Assembly (NCBI GenBank): GCA_036939355.1
Contig: JALLAP010001018.1
Span: 1 to 12,626, forward strand
Reading direction: 5' to 3'
Length of the DNA stretch: 12,626 bases
Source of the DNA: Thalassiosira profunda
Lineage: Eukaryota; Bacillariophyta; Thalassiosirophyceae; Thalassiosirales; Thalassiosiraceae
Shown: one piece after another, positions 1 to 7,948 of the stretch
Position numbering within the stretch: position 1 is the first letter of the stretch
Layout of the letters: each line of letters begins with the position of its first letter
Position numbers and translations under genes: made by a program
Notes under the pieces: generated by a model
Database searches by the model: none
Told to the model about the DNA's origin: nothing
What the model saw: only the letters and a program-made list of their open reading frames with translations

Positions 1-538
1 AGAACAGAAGACTTTTCAACGCGAAGGAGGTCATCCGCGTGCCAGGTCGCTCGTGCGGACGTGGCAGTAAAGAAAGAAAGAAAGTGAGACTAACAGATGG
101 CAGAAGTTCGCAGTAAACCTGTCGCATCACCGTCACGGGCACTCGGATTTGTCGTGGACGGGATCGAAGTCAGATGTGCGTGTGCCTTCAAATAATGCCT
201 TCCAGCAGTCATTTGGAATCGATGAGACAGATGCCCATCCGAGATGCCTCCTTTTCGTGAACTTGAAGGGAACTTTTAACCCCAGGGTTGCAAAGATTAA
301 CCCCTCTCTCGCTCTCTCCGTGCGGCGTCTTGCCCGCTCACACATCAAAGCCTCCGCCCTCCGCCCCGGCCGCCGCGGCACCCAGTGCTGCGCTGAGCTA
401 CAATACCCCAGAAATCGCTCGTCTAGGCGTCTTGCTCCCAATTGATGTTGCTCTTTGTGGCCCCGTTATCGACCGAGGGTATCCTGGGCGATCAAGTCTC
501 CACAATGCATGCACCGTCGCAACCATGAACAGCAAGAC
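1..538. other. Intergenic / distal upstream region, no supported gene
   Basis: No gene can be supported here. Several short frames are open on both strands (for example 149-445 + and 133-441 -), but they overlap one another. Their predicted peptides are rich in Arg, Pro and Ser, have no recognisable domain, and look like chance frames in GC-rich DNA. The stretch holds a short AAAG microsatellite near its left end and pyrimidine-rich runs around 300-330. It is probably distal promoter sequence for the kinase gene that starts at 760, or the flank of a gene outside the window. Confidence 0.5.
69..84. repeat. AAAG microsatellite, four copies
   Basis: Four perfect tandem copies of AAAG are seen directly in the sequence. 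It is a simple repeat with no sign of function. Confidence 0.9.
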
Positions 539-587
539 GATGTTGGGCGAGCTGGCCAACATGCCGCCGTCGGTGGCTCTCATAAAT
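539..587 (+). promoter_or_regulatory. Putative core promoter of kinase A, conserved in kinase B
   Basis: GATGTTGGG (539-547) is followed by a GC-rich spacer, then GGCTCTCATAAAT (575-587). The same order occurs ahead of the paralogous gene (5781-5823): GATGTTGGG, GC-rich spacer, GGCTCATAAAT. CATAAAT lies 179 nt upstream of the kinase A ATG and 154 nt upstream of the kinase B ATG. Retention in both duplicates, while the rest of the leaders has diverged, suggests a functional TATA-like or initiator block. That role is an inference; no transcription start can be read from sequence alone. Confidence 0.45.
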
Positions 588-759
588 CGACAGCTTCCCC
601 GCCTGCGCAAGCACAACAAGCGAATCACCTCACACATCATACCATTAGAACCCTCCTGCCTGGATACCGACAGAGATACTCTTCCCATCTCCGAACAACC
701 CCATCCTCATTTCGCCACCATATCCATCCATCCAATTGTACACCGCGTAGACACACATC

Positions 760-2351
760 ATGGGTGCCACTGCCACCGCATCCGACGACGGACCTACGAT
801 AAATCTGAATGAAGAGGACAAGCGCATCAAGAAAGATCTTCTCCTCGAGACCATCGCGAGCAAATGTGCGTCATCGTCGCACGATATGATGCGGAAAATC
901 CATCACGCCATCAACGAAGCGGGCGACGCCAGCAAACTCGAGGCTGCAATTCTGTCCGGGGGCTACACCAACTACTCATACCGAGTCTTTGTCGACAAGC
1001 ACCCGGAGCTGGTCATCTTTGCCAAGTTCTGCTTCGACTTTGCAATGTGGAATCCAGATCCCGACGCGTACCACGTGAGTTCAGGCATCGTATTTGCATT
1101 CTGCTTCTCGCGCTTCACCCGCCTCACTCCATCTTCTCCTCCATTTTGCAGGATTTGAAGCGCACGGACAATGAGTACAAGATTATGAAGAAAGTATCGG
1201 CTCATGCGCCAGACTGCGTTGTGGCCCCCATTGCGTTGTGGGATCTCAAGCAAGACGGTCAGCAGATGAAGCTGCTGGTGACGGAATGGAGCAAGGGTGA
1301 CGAACAATTCTGTAACCAGTTCATCGATGGTACCGTTGATCCCAGAATCGCGCCCAAGATTGCCAGTACTCTCGCGACGCTGCACAATATCGAAGGTTTC
1401 GATCCTGACTTCAATGCCCAGGTAAACGATTGCGTGTGGAACATGTTTGAGCAGATGAAGGAAGGAGCTCGAGAGAGGTGCAACGTACAGAGTCCGAAGG
1501 ATAGGACCGAAGCGTATTGCGCTAGCTTGGACGAAGAGGCCCTCCTGGGAACGATCGACGCCATGGTTGAAAATTGCGCTCAAGGGGACTGCCTCATCCA
1601 TTCTGACGCCCATGTGTTCAATACACTGGTGGAGGGGAAGCCCTCCGTTGATGATCTCGACACGTTCGGCCCGGAAGGAACGCTTGTGCTCTGTGACTGG
1701 GAAATGGCGTACGTCGGGCCCATTGGCAAGGATATTGGATGGGCCCTCAGCTTTCCGATCGCGTGCATGGTGGCGCATGCCCTGAATGGCCACATGGATA
1801 CCAAAGACAGTATCCTCGCACACAACAACTCGCTTCTGGACTCTTACATCTTCAAAATGATCGAGTCGGGAAATTCGAAAGAGGAGATGGCCGGTGTTCT
1901 CCGCAATATCTTTGGTTACATCGGTCTCTTTCACTACCAGATCTTCTACGTGATGCAGTGCCAGATTGACTCTGTACCTGTGGAGAATGACGAGCAGGCA
2001 ACGTATGTCCGTGATGCCATGGGCACCTTGGGATTGAAGCTGATCCGTCTCGGGTTTGAGGCAAACTTCGTGTCTGAGTCGGCTACTTTGGAAGATGTGC
2101 GCAGCATTTACGATTCGCTGTGGGAAGAAGAGATGACGCGTGCATCCGAGGTCTTTGCATCCAAGAGGCAGAAACAGCAACCAAGGAAGAGCAGCGTGTT
2201 GCGTGCTGCCAATCGTCGCATCAGTGATGCGATGCTCATGACGGTCGAGAGCGTGAAACGGCATTCCACAGCTGGCGGGGTTGTGGAGTCTACCTGCAGA
2301 CTCTCGACATCGGAGGCCGTCGGCGAATACTTTGCGTTCCGCGAGCAGTGA
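760..2351 (+). CDS. APH/methylthioribose-kinase-like small-molecule kinase A (two exons)
   Basis: Joined exons 760-1074 and 1152-2351 give 504 aa. The fold is the aminoglycoside phosphotransferase/choline kinase/MTR kinase superfamily, which transfers ATP phosphate to a small hydroxylated substrate. Visible motifs are a glycine-rich loop SGGYTNYSY (about 66-74), a candidate ATP-binding Lys89 with Glu113 as partner, the catalytic loop HSDAHVFN (255-262, Asp257 and Asn262), and the metal-binding CDWEM (Asp287-x-Glu289) followed by GPIGKDIG. The D-x-E in place of DFG and the GPxGxDIG stretch resemble methylthioribose and choline kinases; the substrate is not determinable. The basic tail (about 444-465) contains RKSS and RRIS. 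The start is firm: an in-frame TAG lies at 748-750. MGATAT fits the N-myristoylation pattern. No transmembrane segment is evident. Kinase B (5971-7428) is a close paralogue. Confidence 0.85.
1075..1151 (+). other. Spliceosomal intron of kinase A (77 nt, phase 0)
   Basis: The donor is GTGAGT after ...GACGCGTACCAC, and the acceptor is a pyrimidine-rich stretch ending TTTTGCAG before GATTTGAAG. Removing 77 nt joins two reading frames into one. The join reads NPDPDAYH-DLKRTDNEY, which aligns without a gap to NPDPDAFYDLKRTSNEY in the intronless paralogue. If the intron were retained, translation would stop at about 1158 after 132 residues. Confidence 0.93.
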
Positions 2352-2507
2352 GCATTTGTGCATGTTTGGGCGAATATTGACGCGCATCGAATGGGGAAGT
2401 GATTGCAATAGATCCATTGGGCTAGGTATGCGATTCCGCAAATAGGGATAATCAACGAAGGCGAGACCTATCGTCTGTCCACAAGCACCCCGCTTCAATC
2501 GATTCCA

Positions 2508-3677
2508 TCACCGACATTCAAGGGCAGCGTTTACCAATCGCTCGGCATCTGCCTCGTCCAGAACGTCTCGCATCATCTGCCTCGCTGCCGACACCCCCGG
2601 TTCAAAGAAAGAGTCCAACGTCAAGTCCAGCATCCCCATCTCGTCGAGAGCCATCTGATCTTCCTCCGAGATCCCGAGCCGTCGACACAATTCCAGTAGA
2701 GTTTCAGCAGCAGCATCCACTTCACTCTTACTCGATCTGCCCCTCGGTCTCTCAACCCCTCCATTGCTGGCATCGAGATCGAACAGAATGTCTGTTCTTA
2801 ACACATATTTGGTTCCATACTCCAGCGGCGCTGACGAGTGGAACAAATCGTGCTCGAACACCACCACCTTCCCTGTTGCAGGAGTGAACTTGGTCGCAGT
2901 ATCCATGCCCCTGGACATGTGGTAGTCCAGGTAGCACGTCTCCCCGCCCTCGAAGTCCCCGCCCCCGCCGTCATTCAAATAGATGAGCACCGTCAAGAGG
3001 GAGGTGTGGTCACCCACTTTGGTCGTTGCATCGAAGTGCGGCTCGAACACATCTTTATCGGAGGCATCGTAGCGCAATACTCGCAGTCGGGGGTTCAACC
3101 CGAGCGGAGGCCCGCATTGCGTTTTCTCCATGAAGGCTCCAATGTGCGGAAGCACTACGGGCTGCATTTTCTTCCACAGCATGTCCAGCGTCGGCGGATG
3201 CTCGAACACGCTCAATTTGTGCTTGTTCGCCTCCTGCAATTTGACGATGTGGGCGACGCCCTCGTCGTCCGTGTGCGCGGCCTCCGTCACGTAGTGAAAC
3301 CCGGTATTGGACAGCGCGCTTGCGAGGCCGATGAGATCCTGGCACTCGGATGCACCGAGGAAGTCATCGATGACAAAGGCGGCGACGTCGGACGGTTGGT
3401 GCAGGTAGCGCGAACAGCGGTGCGGCACCTCCAGCCGCGTCACGCGGGGCAGGTTGATGTCAATTGCAGAATCAGTCTCAGTTGCAACGTGCATAGGCAC
3501 CGTCACGACGCCCTCGGCGACGCCATCGTTCTCGGCCTCGGCGAGGGACATCCCGCCCAGCTCGGGCAGCCCGAGCATCTCCAGGAACGCCTCATTTGTA
3601 TCGGCGCTGCAAGTGCTGCTACCGGTGCTTCCGTCGTCGTTGCCGCCGCCGCGAGGCGCTCCTTTGACGGCTGCCAT
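2508..3677 (-). CDS. Prolyl 4-hydroxylase-type 2-oxoglutarate/Fe(II) dioxygenase
   Basis: This is a 389-aa single-exon protein of the P4H-like 2OG-Fe(II) oxygenase family, which hydroxylates prolyl or similar residues using O2, 2-oxoglutarate and Fe(II). The iron ligands are visible as H214-x-D216 (EPHFDA) and H280 (LFHSS). Lys290 (GTKY), exactly ten residues after the distal His, is the expected 2-oxoglutarate anchor, followed by YVLRTDILF. Before the core, FVIDDFLGASECQDLI (about 101-116) is the usual entry helix of such enzymes. Residues 1-70 are Gly/Ser/Asp/Glu-rich and probably disordered. Residues 320-389 form a predicted helical acidic extension that I do not recognise. No signal peptide is seen, so a cytosolic or nuclear enzyme is more likely than an ER collagen-type one. 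The 3' end lies 156 bp from the stop of kinase A (convergent); the 5' end is 209 bp from the cryptochrome ATG (divergent). The substrate is unknown. Confidence 0.88.
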   Translation of the reverse strand: MAAVKGAPRGGGNDDGSTGSSTCSADTNEAFLEMLGLPELGGMSLAEAENDGVAEGVVTVPMHVATETDSAIDINLPRVTRLEVPHRCSRYLHQPSDVAAFVIDDFLGASECQDLIGLASALSNTGFHYVTEAAHTDDEGVAHIVKLQEANKHKLSVFEHPPTLDMLWKKMQPVVLPHIGAFMEKTQCGPPLGLNPRLRVLRYDASDKDVFEPHFDATTKVGDHTSLLTVLIYLNDGGGGDFEGGETCYLDYHMSRGMDTATKFTPATGKVVVFEHDLFHSSAPLEYGTKYVLRTDILFDLDASNGGVERPRGRSSKSEVDAAAETLLELCRRLGISEEDQMALDEMGMLDLTLDSFFEPGVSAARQMMRDVLDEADAERLVNAALECR

Positions 3678-3886
3678 TCCTGGGGCATGAGGATGATTGA
3701 GGAGGCGGAAGGTCAGAGCCCGGCCGAAAATGGATGGTCAGGAGCGGCAGCTTTATGCTTTGTCCAACTTCAACTTCGTGGCGACAAGCTGCTTCTCGAA
3801 AAAATACAAAGCTCTGCCTCAAAGTCCCCTAAGGCTGGATCCCTCTGATCCTCAAGGCGGCGCGGCGGCCTCCTCCCCTCCCCGGA
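3678..3886. promoter_or_regulatory. Divergent promoter region between dioxygenase and cryptochrome
   Basis: Both flanking genes start outward from this 209-bp gap, so it must contain the proximal control sequence of both, at least in part. On the minus strand a CATAAA lies at 3757-3752, about 75 nt upstream of the dioxygenase ATG, and resembles the CATAAAT ahead of the two kinase genes. On the plus strand an A-rich AAAATACAAA lies at about 3801-3811. The last 30 bases before the cryptochrome ATG are very GC-rich. No specific light- or oxygen-response element is recognisable. Confidence 0.4.
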
Positions 3887-5610
3887 ATGGCGCGTCTAAT
3901 CTGGCACCGACGGGACCTCCGGCTCCGCGACAACGAGCTCTACCACCGAGGAGGGCGCAAAATCTACAGCCTCTTCGTCTTCGATCCGTCCGACTACGCG
4001 CCGCGGCCGACGGGCATCTCGGACGGCGACGGGGGCCAGCTGCTGGGCGTCACGCACGGGCCCCACTTCGCGCGGGGGCTCCTCGATGCGGTGCATTCAC
4101 TGAGGAGCGGTCTGCAATCCCTCGGGGGCGAACTGATCGTTCGGACGGGCGATCCGTCGGAGGTGATACCGCAACTGGCGCGGGCGTTGCAAGTGGAGGA
4201 GGTGGCGTGGTCCGAGATACCCGGCTCGTACGAGTGCGATCAATCGGAGAAGCTGAAGAAGCAATTGATGGATGGGCCGCATCGATGCAATGTCTGCACG
4301 ACGTGCTCGGTGACTCTGGTGCACCCCAACGCGCTTCCGAGAGATGCAGATACGTGGCAGAGGTTGGCGCGGCCAAAGGAAAAGCGGAAGAAGCGGCCAC
4401 CAACACAAAATGCCACCGACGGAATGGCAGCAAATGGCAATCCTGATATCACAGACATATCCCCACCTAGGTTTGAGTGCATGCCAACAATCATGGGCGA
4501 TGTTCGACGCGTGGCACGGACGGCGGCTCGGGTGCGAGAGTTGTTTGGAGAGCCCGATCCAGGACACATGCAAATTCAAAAGATATGCACGCCATCGACG
4601 CAGGAGAGATGCCATCTCTGGAAGAGTTGACGCAGCCTCTTTTGAACGCATCGGCGCCTCTTCTTGGTGGTTTGCCAAAAGAGATGATAGCAGAAATCGT
4701 GCAATCAGCAAAGAGTGTTCCGCAGAGCACTGCCAACGCGGAAGAGCAATCGCTCGAACACCTGCAAAGCTTCGTGCGGAATCATGCGGCGACAGCAAAC
4801 CGAAGCTTGTGCGACGTGTCCAACAACAACTCGTCGAGGCTGAGCACGCCTCTGGCTCTTGGCGTTCTTTCGCCGCAACAAGTCTATCACTGCGTCAAAC
4901 AACAGCAAAGCAAATTTGACGCGAACAACTCGGACCAGGCGTCAGCAGCGGACATCAACTGGATCGTCAGTCACATGGAAATGCGAGACTTCTTTATTTT
5001 CGACGCTTTCCGAAACGGTCGCTCTGCTTATAGCTTGCATCCAACAACTCCGGCGCACAAAACAAACGCTCCGCGGAAATGGCTTCCTTTATCTGAAAAT
5101 CAGGACAAATTCATACGGTGGGCTAAAGGACAAACAAATCTCCCGCTCGTGGATGCAGGGATGAAAGAGCTGATAGCCACAGGATACACTTCGAACCGCG
5201 TGCGTCAGAATATGGCTTCGGTTTTGACCAAGGATTTGCTCCTAGACTGGAGACTGGGCGCCGAATTCTTCCAACTGTGCTTGGAAGATCACTGCGTTGC
5301 GGCCAATTACGGAAACTGGGCCTACTTTGCCGGCGTCGGAGCCGATCCAAAAAGCAGACACTTCCGAACCGTATCGCAGGCGTGGAGGTACGATTCCGAC
5401 GGACGCTACGTCCGGAAATGGATCGATGCGTTTCGGGATTGCAATGCGAGCGATATCGAAGAGCTACTGCGCCCGTGGGATTTCTGCAAAGACTGGGGAG
5501 CCCCCATCGTTCCTCCGGAGACGCAGCTCACTTGGCAAGACAGGGAGAGGCTGGAGCAGGAAGGAAAGATCAGCGAGACAAAGCATGAAAGTCATTGGGG
5601 AAGTATCTAA
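3887..5610 (+). CDS. CRY-DASH: Cryptochrome-DASH / photolyase-family protein, frame break inside
   Basis: This gene encodes a blue-light flavoprotein; DASH cryptochromes bind FAD and repair cyclobutane dimers, chiefly in single-stranded DNA. The N-terminal photolyase domain starts MARLIWHRRDLRLRDNELY and runs in one frame to about 4580. The FAD-binding half lies in the next frame back, from about 4580 to 5610. It contains SSRLSTPLALGVLSPQQVY, LPLVDAGMKEL, TSNRVRQNMAS, DWRLGAEFF and AANYGNWAYFAGVGADP. The inner two Trp of the photolyase electron-transfer chain are kept (DWR at 5248-5250, and GNW, 23 residues apart), as is the Asn that faces flavin N5. DASH-typical NWGNW is NYGNW here. A basic stretch, KEKRKKRP, with a following low-complexity linker (about 4378-4460) interrupts the usual order. 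The two frames cannot be joined by a convincing intron (see 4532-4608), so this is a sequencing indel, a recent frameshift, or a non-standard intron. Confidence 0.85.
4532..4608 (+). other. Frame-break region in the cryptochrome gene
   Basis: Upstream, family-like sequence (MPTIMGDVRRVARTAARVRE, then LFGEPDPG) is in the frame of the ATG at 3887, which stops at 4630. Downstream, GEMPSLEELTQPLL is in the frame one base back. A one-base loss in the A-run at 4578-4581 would explain this and leave both flanks family-like. GT-AG options exist with the right remainder: 4532-4608 (77 nt), 4471-4562 (92 nt) and 4540-4562 (23 nt). The first lacks a pyrimidine tract and skips a better CAG at 4603. The second deletes apparently conserved coding sequence. 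The third is far too short. I favour an indel, with the 77-nt intron as the alternative. Confidence 0.6.
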
Positions 5611-5660
5611 CTAAATCGTACGTACAATACTTACCTAGGTACGAGAACTGATGTTCGGCT

Positions 5661-5682
5661 CCCTCATTCCCTCATTCCCTCA
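5661..5682. repeat. Octanucleotide tandem repeat CCCTCATT, 2.75 copies
   Basis: Two perfect copies of CCCTCATT plus CCCTCA lie in the spacer between the cryptochrome stop and the kinase B promoter. This is a simple repeat with no evident role. Confidence 0.85.
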
Positions 5683-5780
5683 CGCATCTATCTTGCCGAT
5701 CTTGCATGCAACTGTGCACACCGTCGGCGTCTTGGCGGCCATGCCCACCCCCCAAGACCGTGCCGCAACCCGCAACCCAA

Positions 5781-5823
5781 GATGTTGGGGCCACCGCAGC
5801 CGCGGTGTCGATGGCTCATAAAT
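5781..5823 (+). promoter_or_regulatory. Putative core promoter of kinase B
   Basis: GATGTTGGG (5781-5789), a GC-rich spacer and GGCTCATAAAT (5813-5823) repeat the arrangement seen ahead of kinase A at 539-587. The first-to-last element spacing is 36 nt here and 42 nt there. This is the clearest similarity between the two upstream regions. The rest of the 5611-5970 spacer holds two small tandem repeats and no gene. Confidence 0.45.
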
Positions 5824-5882
5824 TGCTCAGCCGCCCTAAGCGAACAACCGCCACAACACACCTCGAGCAGCACATAGCACGC

Positions 5883-5908
5883 CATCATCTCCACCCATCA
5901 TCTCCACC
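5883..5908 (+). repeat. 13-bp direct duplication in kinase B leader
   Basis: CATCATCTCCACC occurs twice back to back (5883-5895 and 5896-5908), inside the presumed 5' untranslated leader of kinase B. It is probably a recent slippage event. Confidence 0.85.
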
Positions 5909-5970
5909 TGCAAACGCACTGATCCGTTCTCCAGCATCGAAAGCCTCCTTCAATATCGAGAAAACAAATC

Positions 5971-7428
5971 ATGGGTATTCAGATCGCCAACCAAGATGAC
6001 GACAAGCGCATCAAAAAGGATCTCCTCCTCGATACCATCACCGAGAACAGCGCGTCATCATCTGATGTGATGCTGCAAAAGATCCATCACGCGGTCAACG
6101 AAGCGGGCGACGGCAGCAGACTCGAGGCCAAAGTTCTATCCGGGGGATATACCAATTACAGCTACAAAGTCTTTGTCGACAAGCATCCGGAGCTGGTCAT
6201 CTTCGCCAAGCTCTGCTTTGAGGCTGCGTTGTGGAACCCGGACCCTGATGCCTTTTACGATTTGAAGCGCACTTCGAATGAATACGAAATCATGAAGAAA
6301 GTATCCTCCCATGCTCCAGACTGCGTCGTGCCCCCTCTCGCCTTGTGGGATCTCGACCAGGATGGTCAGAAGATGAAGGTTCTCGTGACGGAATGGTCAA
6401 AGGCCGACGAGCAATTCTGCAACCAGTTCATTGACGGCACCGTGGATCCCCGCATCGCGCCAAAGATTGCCGCGACTCTTGCGGCACTGCACAACATCAA
6501 GGATTATGATCCTGACTTCAATTCCCAGGTGAACGATTGCGTGTTGAATCTGTTCTCCCAGATCAGGCAGGTTGAACTGGAGAACAGCAGGAAGACGAAC
6601 CCCAAGGATAGGACCGAAGCATACAGCGCGAGTCTCGGCGAGGAGGTTCTCATGAAATCGATCGACGCGATCATAGCAGACTGCACCACACGGGAGTGCC
6701 TCATGCATTCTGATGCTCACGTGTTCAACATGTTGGTAGAGGCCAAGCCATCCATCGCCGAGCTGGAAAACTTTGGGCCCGAAGGCACCTTTGTGCTCTG
6801 TGATTGGGAGATGTGTACCGTTGGGCCGGCCGGAAAAGATGTTGGACTCGCCCTCAGTTTTCCGTTGGCATGTGCGATAACTCATACTCTCAACGGCAGC
6901 CCCGAAGCGAAAGACAGCATTCTGGCTTACATCCACTTGTTCCTGGACGCGTACATCTGCAGGATGGTCGAGTCCGGGAAGACGGAAGAAGAAGCTGCGT
7001 CCATTCTTCGCAAAGGCCTGGCGTGGGGAGGATACTTCGCTCACGCCGCATTTTATATCATGAACGTGCAAATTGAGGCCGCGCCCGTGGAGAGTGAGGA
7101 GCAAATGACGTACGTCCGCGATTCGATGGGTACTTTGGGATTGAAGTTGATCCGCCTCGGATTTGACGCGGACTTTGTTTCGGCATCCGCCGGATTGAAT
7201 GAGATTCGGCAGGTGTTTGGGTCCTTGCTGGAAGAGGAAGTTGCTCTTGCCGCCGACGCATTCGCTTCCGGGAGGAGGAAGAAACAGCCGCGGAAGAGCA
7301 GCATGCTCCGTGCCACGAACCGGAGGTTCAGTGACGCGGCGATGTACCGCGCTGACAGCGTGAGGAGCCTTTCCAGCTCTCGCATGGATTCTCAGCGCTA
7401 CTTCTTCATCGGGGATATCCAAGAGTGA
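5971..7428 (+). CDS. APH/methylthioribose-kinase-like small-molecule kinase B (intronless paralogue)
   Basis: This 485-aa single-exon protein is alignable with kinase A along nearly its whole length. All the catalytic positions are kept: glycine-rich loop SGGYTNYSY (about 57-65), Lys80 with Glu104, catalytic loop HSDAHVFN (246-253; Asp248, Asn253), and CDWEM (Asp278-x-Glu280) followed by GPAGKDVG. It should therefore be an active ATP-dependent kinase for a small molecule; the substrate is unknown. Differences cluster at the extreme N-terminus (MGIQIANQDDDKRIKKD, lacking the myristoylation Ser/Thr of kinase A), around residues 195-210, in the helical region about 310-375, and in the last 25 residues. 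The basic tail with RKSS (441-444) and RRFS (451-454) is conserved. The start is chosen because KRIKKDLLL aligns with kinase A just after it, and the ATG context (ATCATGGGT) is the same. Confidence 0.86.
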   Translation: MGIQIANQDDDKRIKKDLLLDTITENSASSSDVMLQKIHHAVNEAGDGSRLEAKVLSGGYTNYSYKVFVDKHPELVIFAKLCFEAALWNPDPDAFYDLKRTSNEYEIMKKVSSHAPDCVVPPLALWDLDQDGQKMKVLVTEWSKADEQFCNQFIDGTVDPRIAPKIAATLAALHNIKDYDPDFNSQVNDCVLNLFSQIRQVELENSRKTNPKDRTEAYSASLGEEVLMKSIDAIIADCTTRECLMHSDAHVFNMLVEAKPSIAELENFGPEGTFVLCDWEMCTVGPAGKDVGLALSFPLACAITHTLNGSPEAKDSILAYIHLFLDAYICRMVESGKTEEEAASILRKGLAWGGYFAHAAFYIMNVQIEAAPVESEEQMTYVRDSMGTLGLKLIRLGFDADFVSASAGLNEIRQVFGSLLEEEVALAADAFASGRRKKQPRKSSMLRATNRRFSDAAMYRADSVRSLSSSRMDSQRYFFIGDIQE

Positions 7429-7640
7429 GCTGAAGCCACGCGAAACCGACTTCCGGGAGTTCAGGTTATCGTTTGCGTGAAAGTAGAGTAGTGTGCAATA
7501 TCACCAAAGAAGAAACTGTGCACGCATCTTCGGCGGGCCCCGACCAACCACCCATCAATTTGCTGCCGGCTCTCGCCCTTCTTCTTGGTGCTTCAAGAGG
7601 AGGCTGAAATAAGAAGATACGTAGTACAACCTCTACAATA
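7429..7640. other. 3' flank of kinase B up to the foldback element
   Basis: This 212-bp non-coding stretch must hold the 3' untranslated region and polyadenylation site of kinase B. An AATAAG (about 7607-7612) is a weak candidate signal. No open frame of interest and no repeat was seen. It ends in the TA dinucleotide (7639-7640) that borders the inverted-repeat element. Confidence 0.5.
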
Positions 7641-7654
7641 AGCCGGTAGCGAAT
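7639..7654 (+). repeat. Left terminal inverted repeat (with flanking TA)
   Basis: TAAGCCGGTAGCGAAT matches the reverse complement of 8272-8287 at 16 of 16 positions. The outer TA is counted here, although it may be the target-site duplication. Confidence 0.92.
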
Positions 7655-7736
7655 GAAAATAAATACTTATTCCTACGTAGAAAACCCAAAAGTTTCCTGC
7701 CAACTTTTTCTCCACGTGGAACCACCCCTCAAATCT

Positions 7737-7790
7737 GGGCCAATGTGGGACGGAAGCCCGATCCAACGCCATTTTATCATGGCGGCCGCC
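7737..7790 (+). repeat. Left internal arm of the foldback element
   Basis: The sub-block 7737-7754 pairs perfectly with 8188-8205, and 7778-7790 pairs perfectly with 8161-8173. The spacer differs by some ten bases, so the arm would form a stem with an internal bulge. Weaker pairing continues inward (the left TAATAGCGCCCAAAATCGG region against about 8118-8160). Confidence 0.88.
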
Positions 7791-7948
7791 CTAATAGCGC
7801 CCAAAATCGGATCCACCGGAACAGACTTACAGCATAAAGTATTGTTACCATCGGATAGGGAATGCATTCCTGATGCAGAAAAATATATTTTTGGCCGTGG
7901 TATCACCAATATTGGCTATGATATGGCCATGGCCGTGCTACTAGGTGA

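Noticed and set aside
288..812. 174-codon frame upstream of and overlapping the start of kinase A
   Set aside because: It overlaps the presumed promoter and leader in another frame. The peptide is low in complexity with no recognisable domain.
972..2498. 508-codon open frame antisense to kinase A; similar long antisense frames under kinase B (6397-7422), COG2 (9767-11293) and the dioxygenase (2838-3848)
   Set aside because: Each lies opposite a gene with clear family motifs. The antisense peptides are rich in His, Arg and Leu, show no domain, and are explained by codon bias of the true gene.
4540..4562. 23-nt GT-AG segment that would repair the cryptochrome frame
   Set aside because: It is far shorter than the 77-78-nt introns found here and below the size spliced in ordinary nuclear genomes. 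It is kept only as a formal possibility.
4574..4583. Programmed -1 frameshift site in the cryptochrome
   Set aside because: The direction is right, but no X XXY YYZ heptamer is present (the local sequence is ATT CAA AAG) and no obvious downstream stem-loop or pseudoknot was seen.
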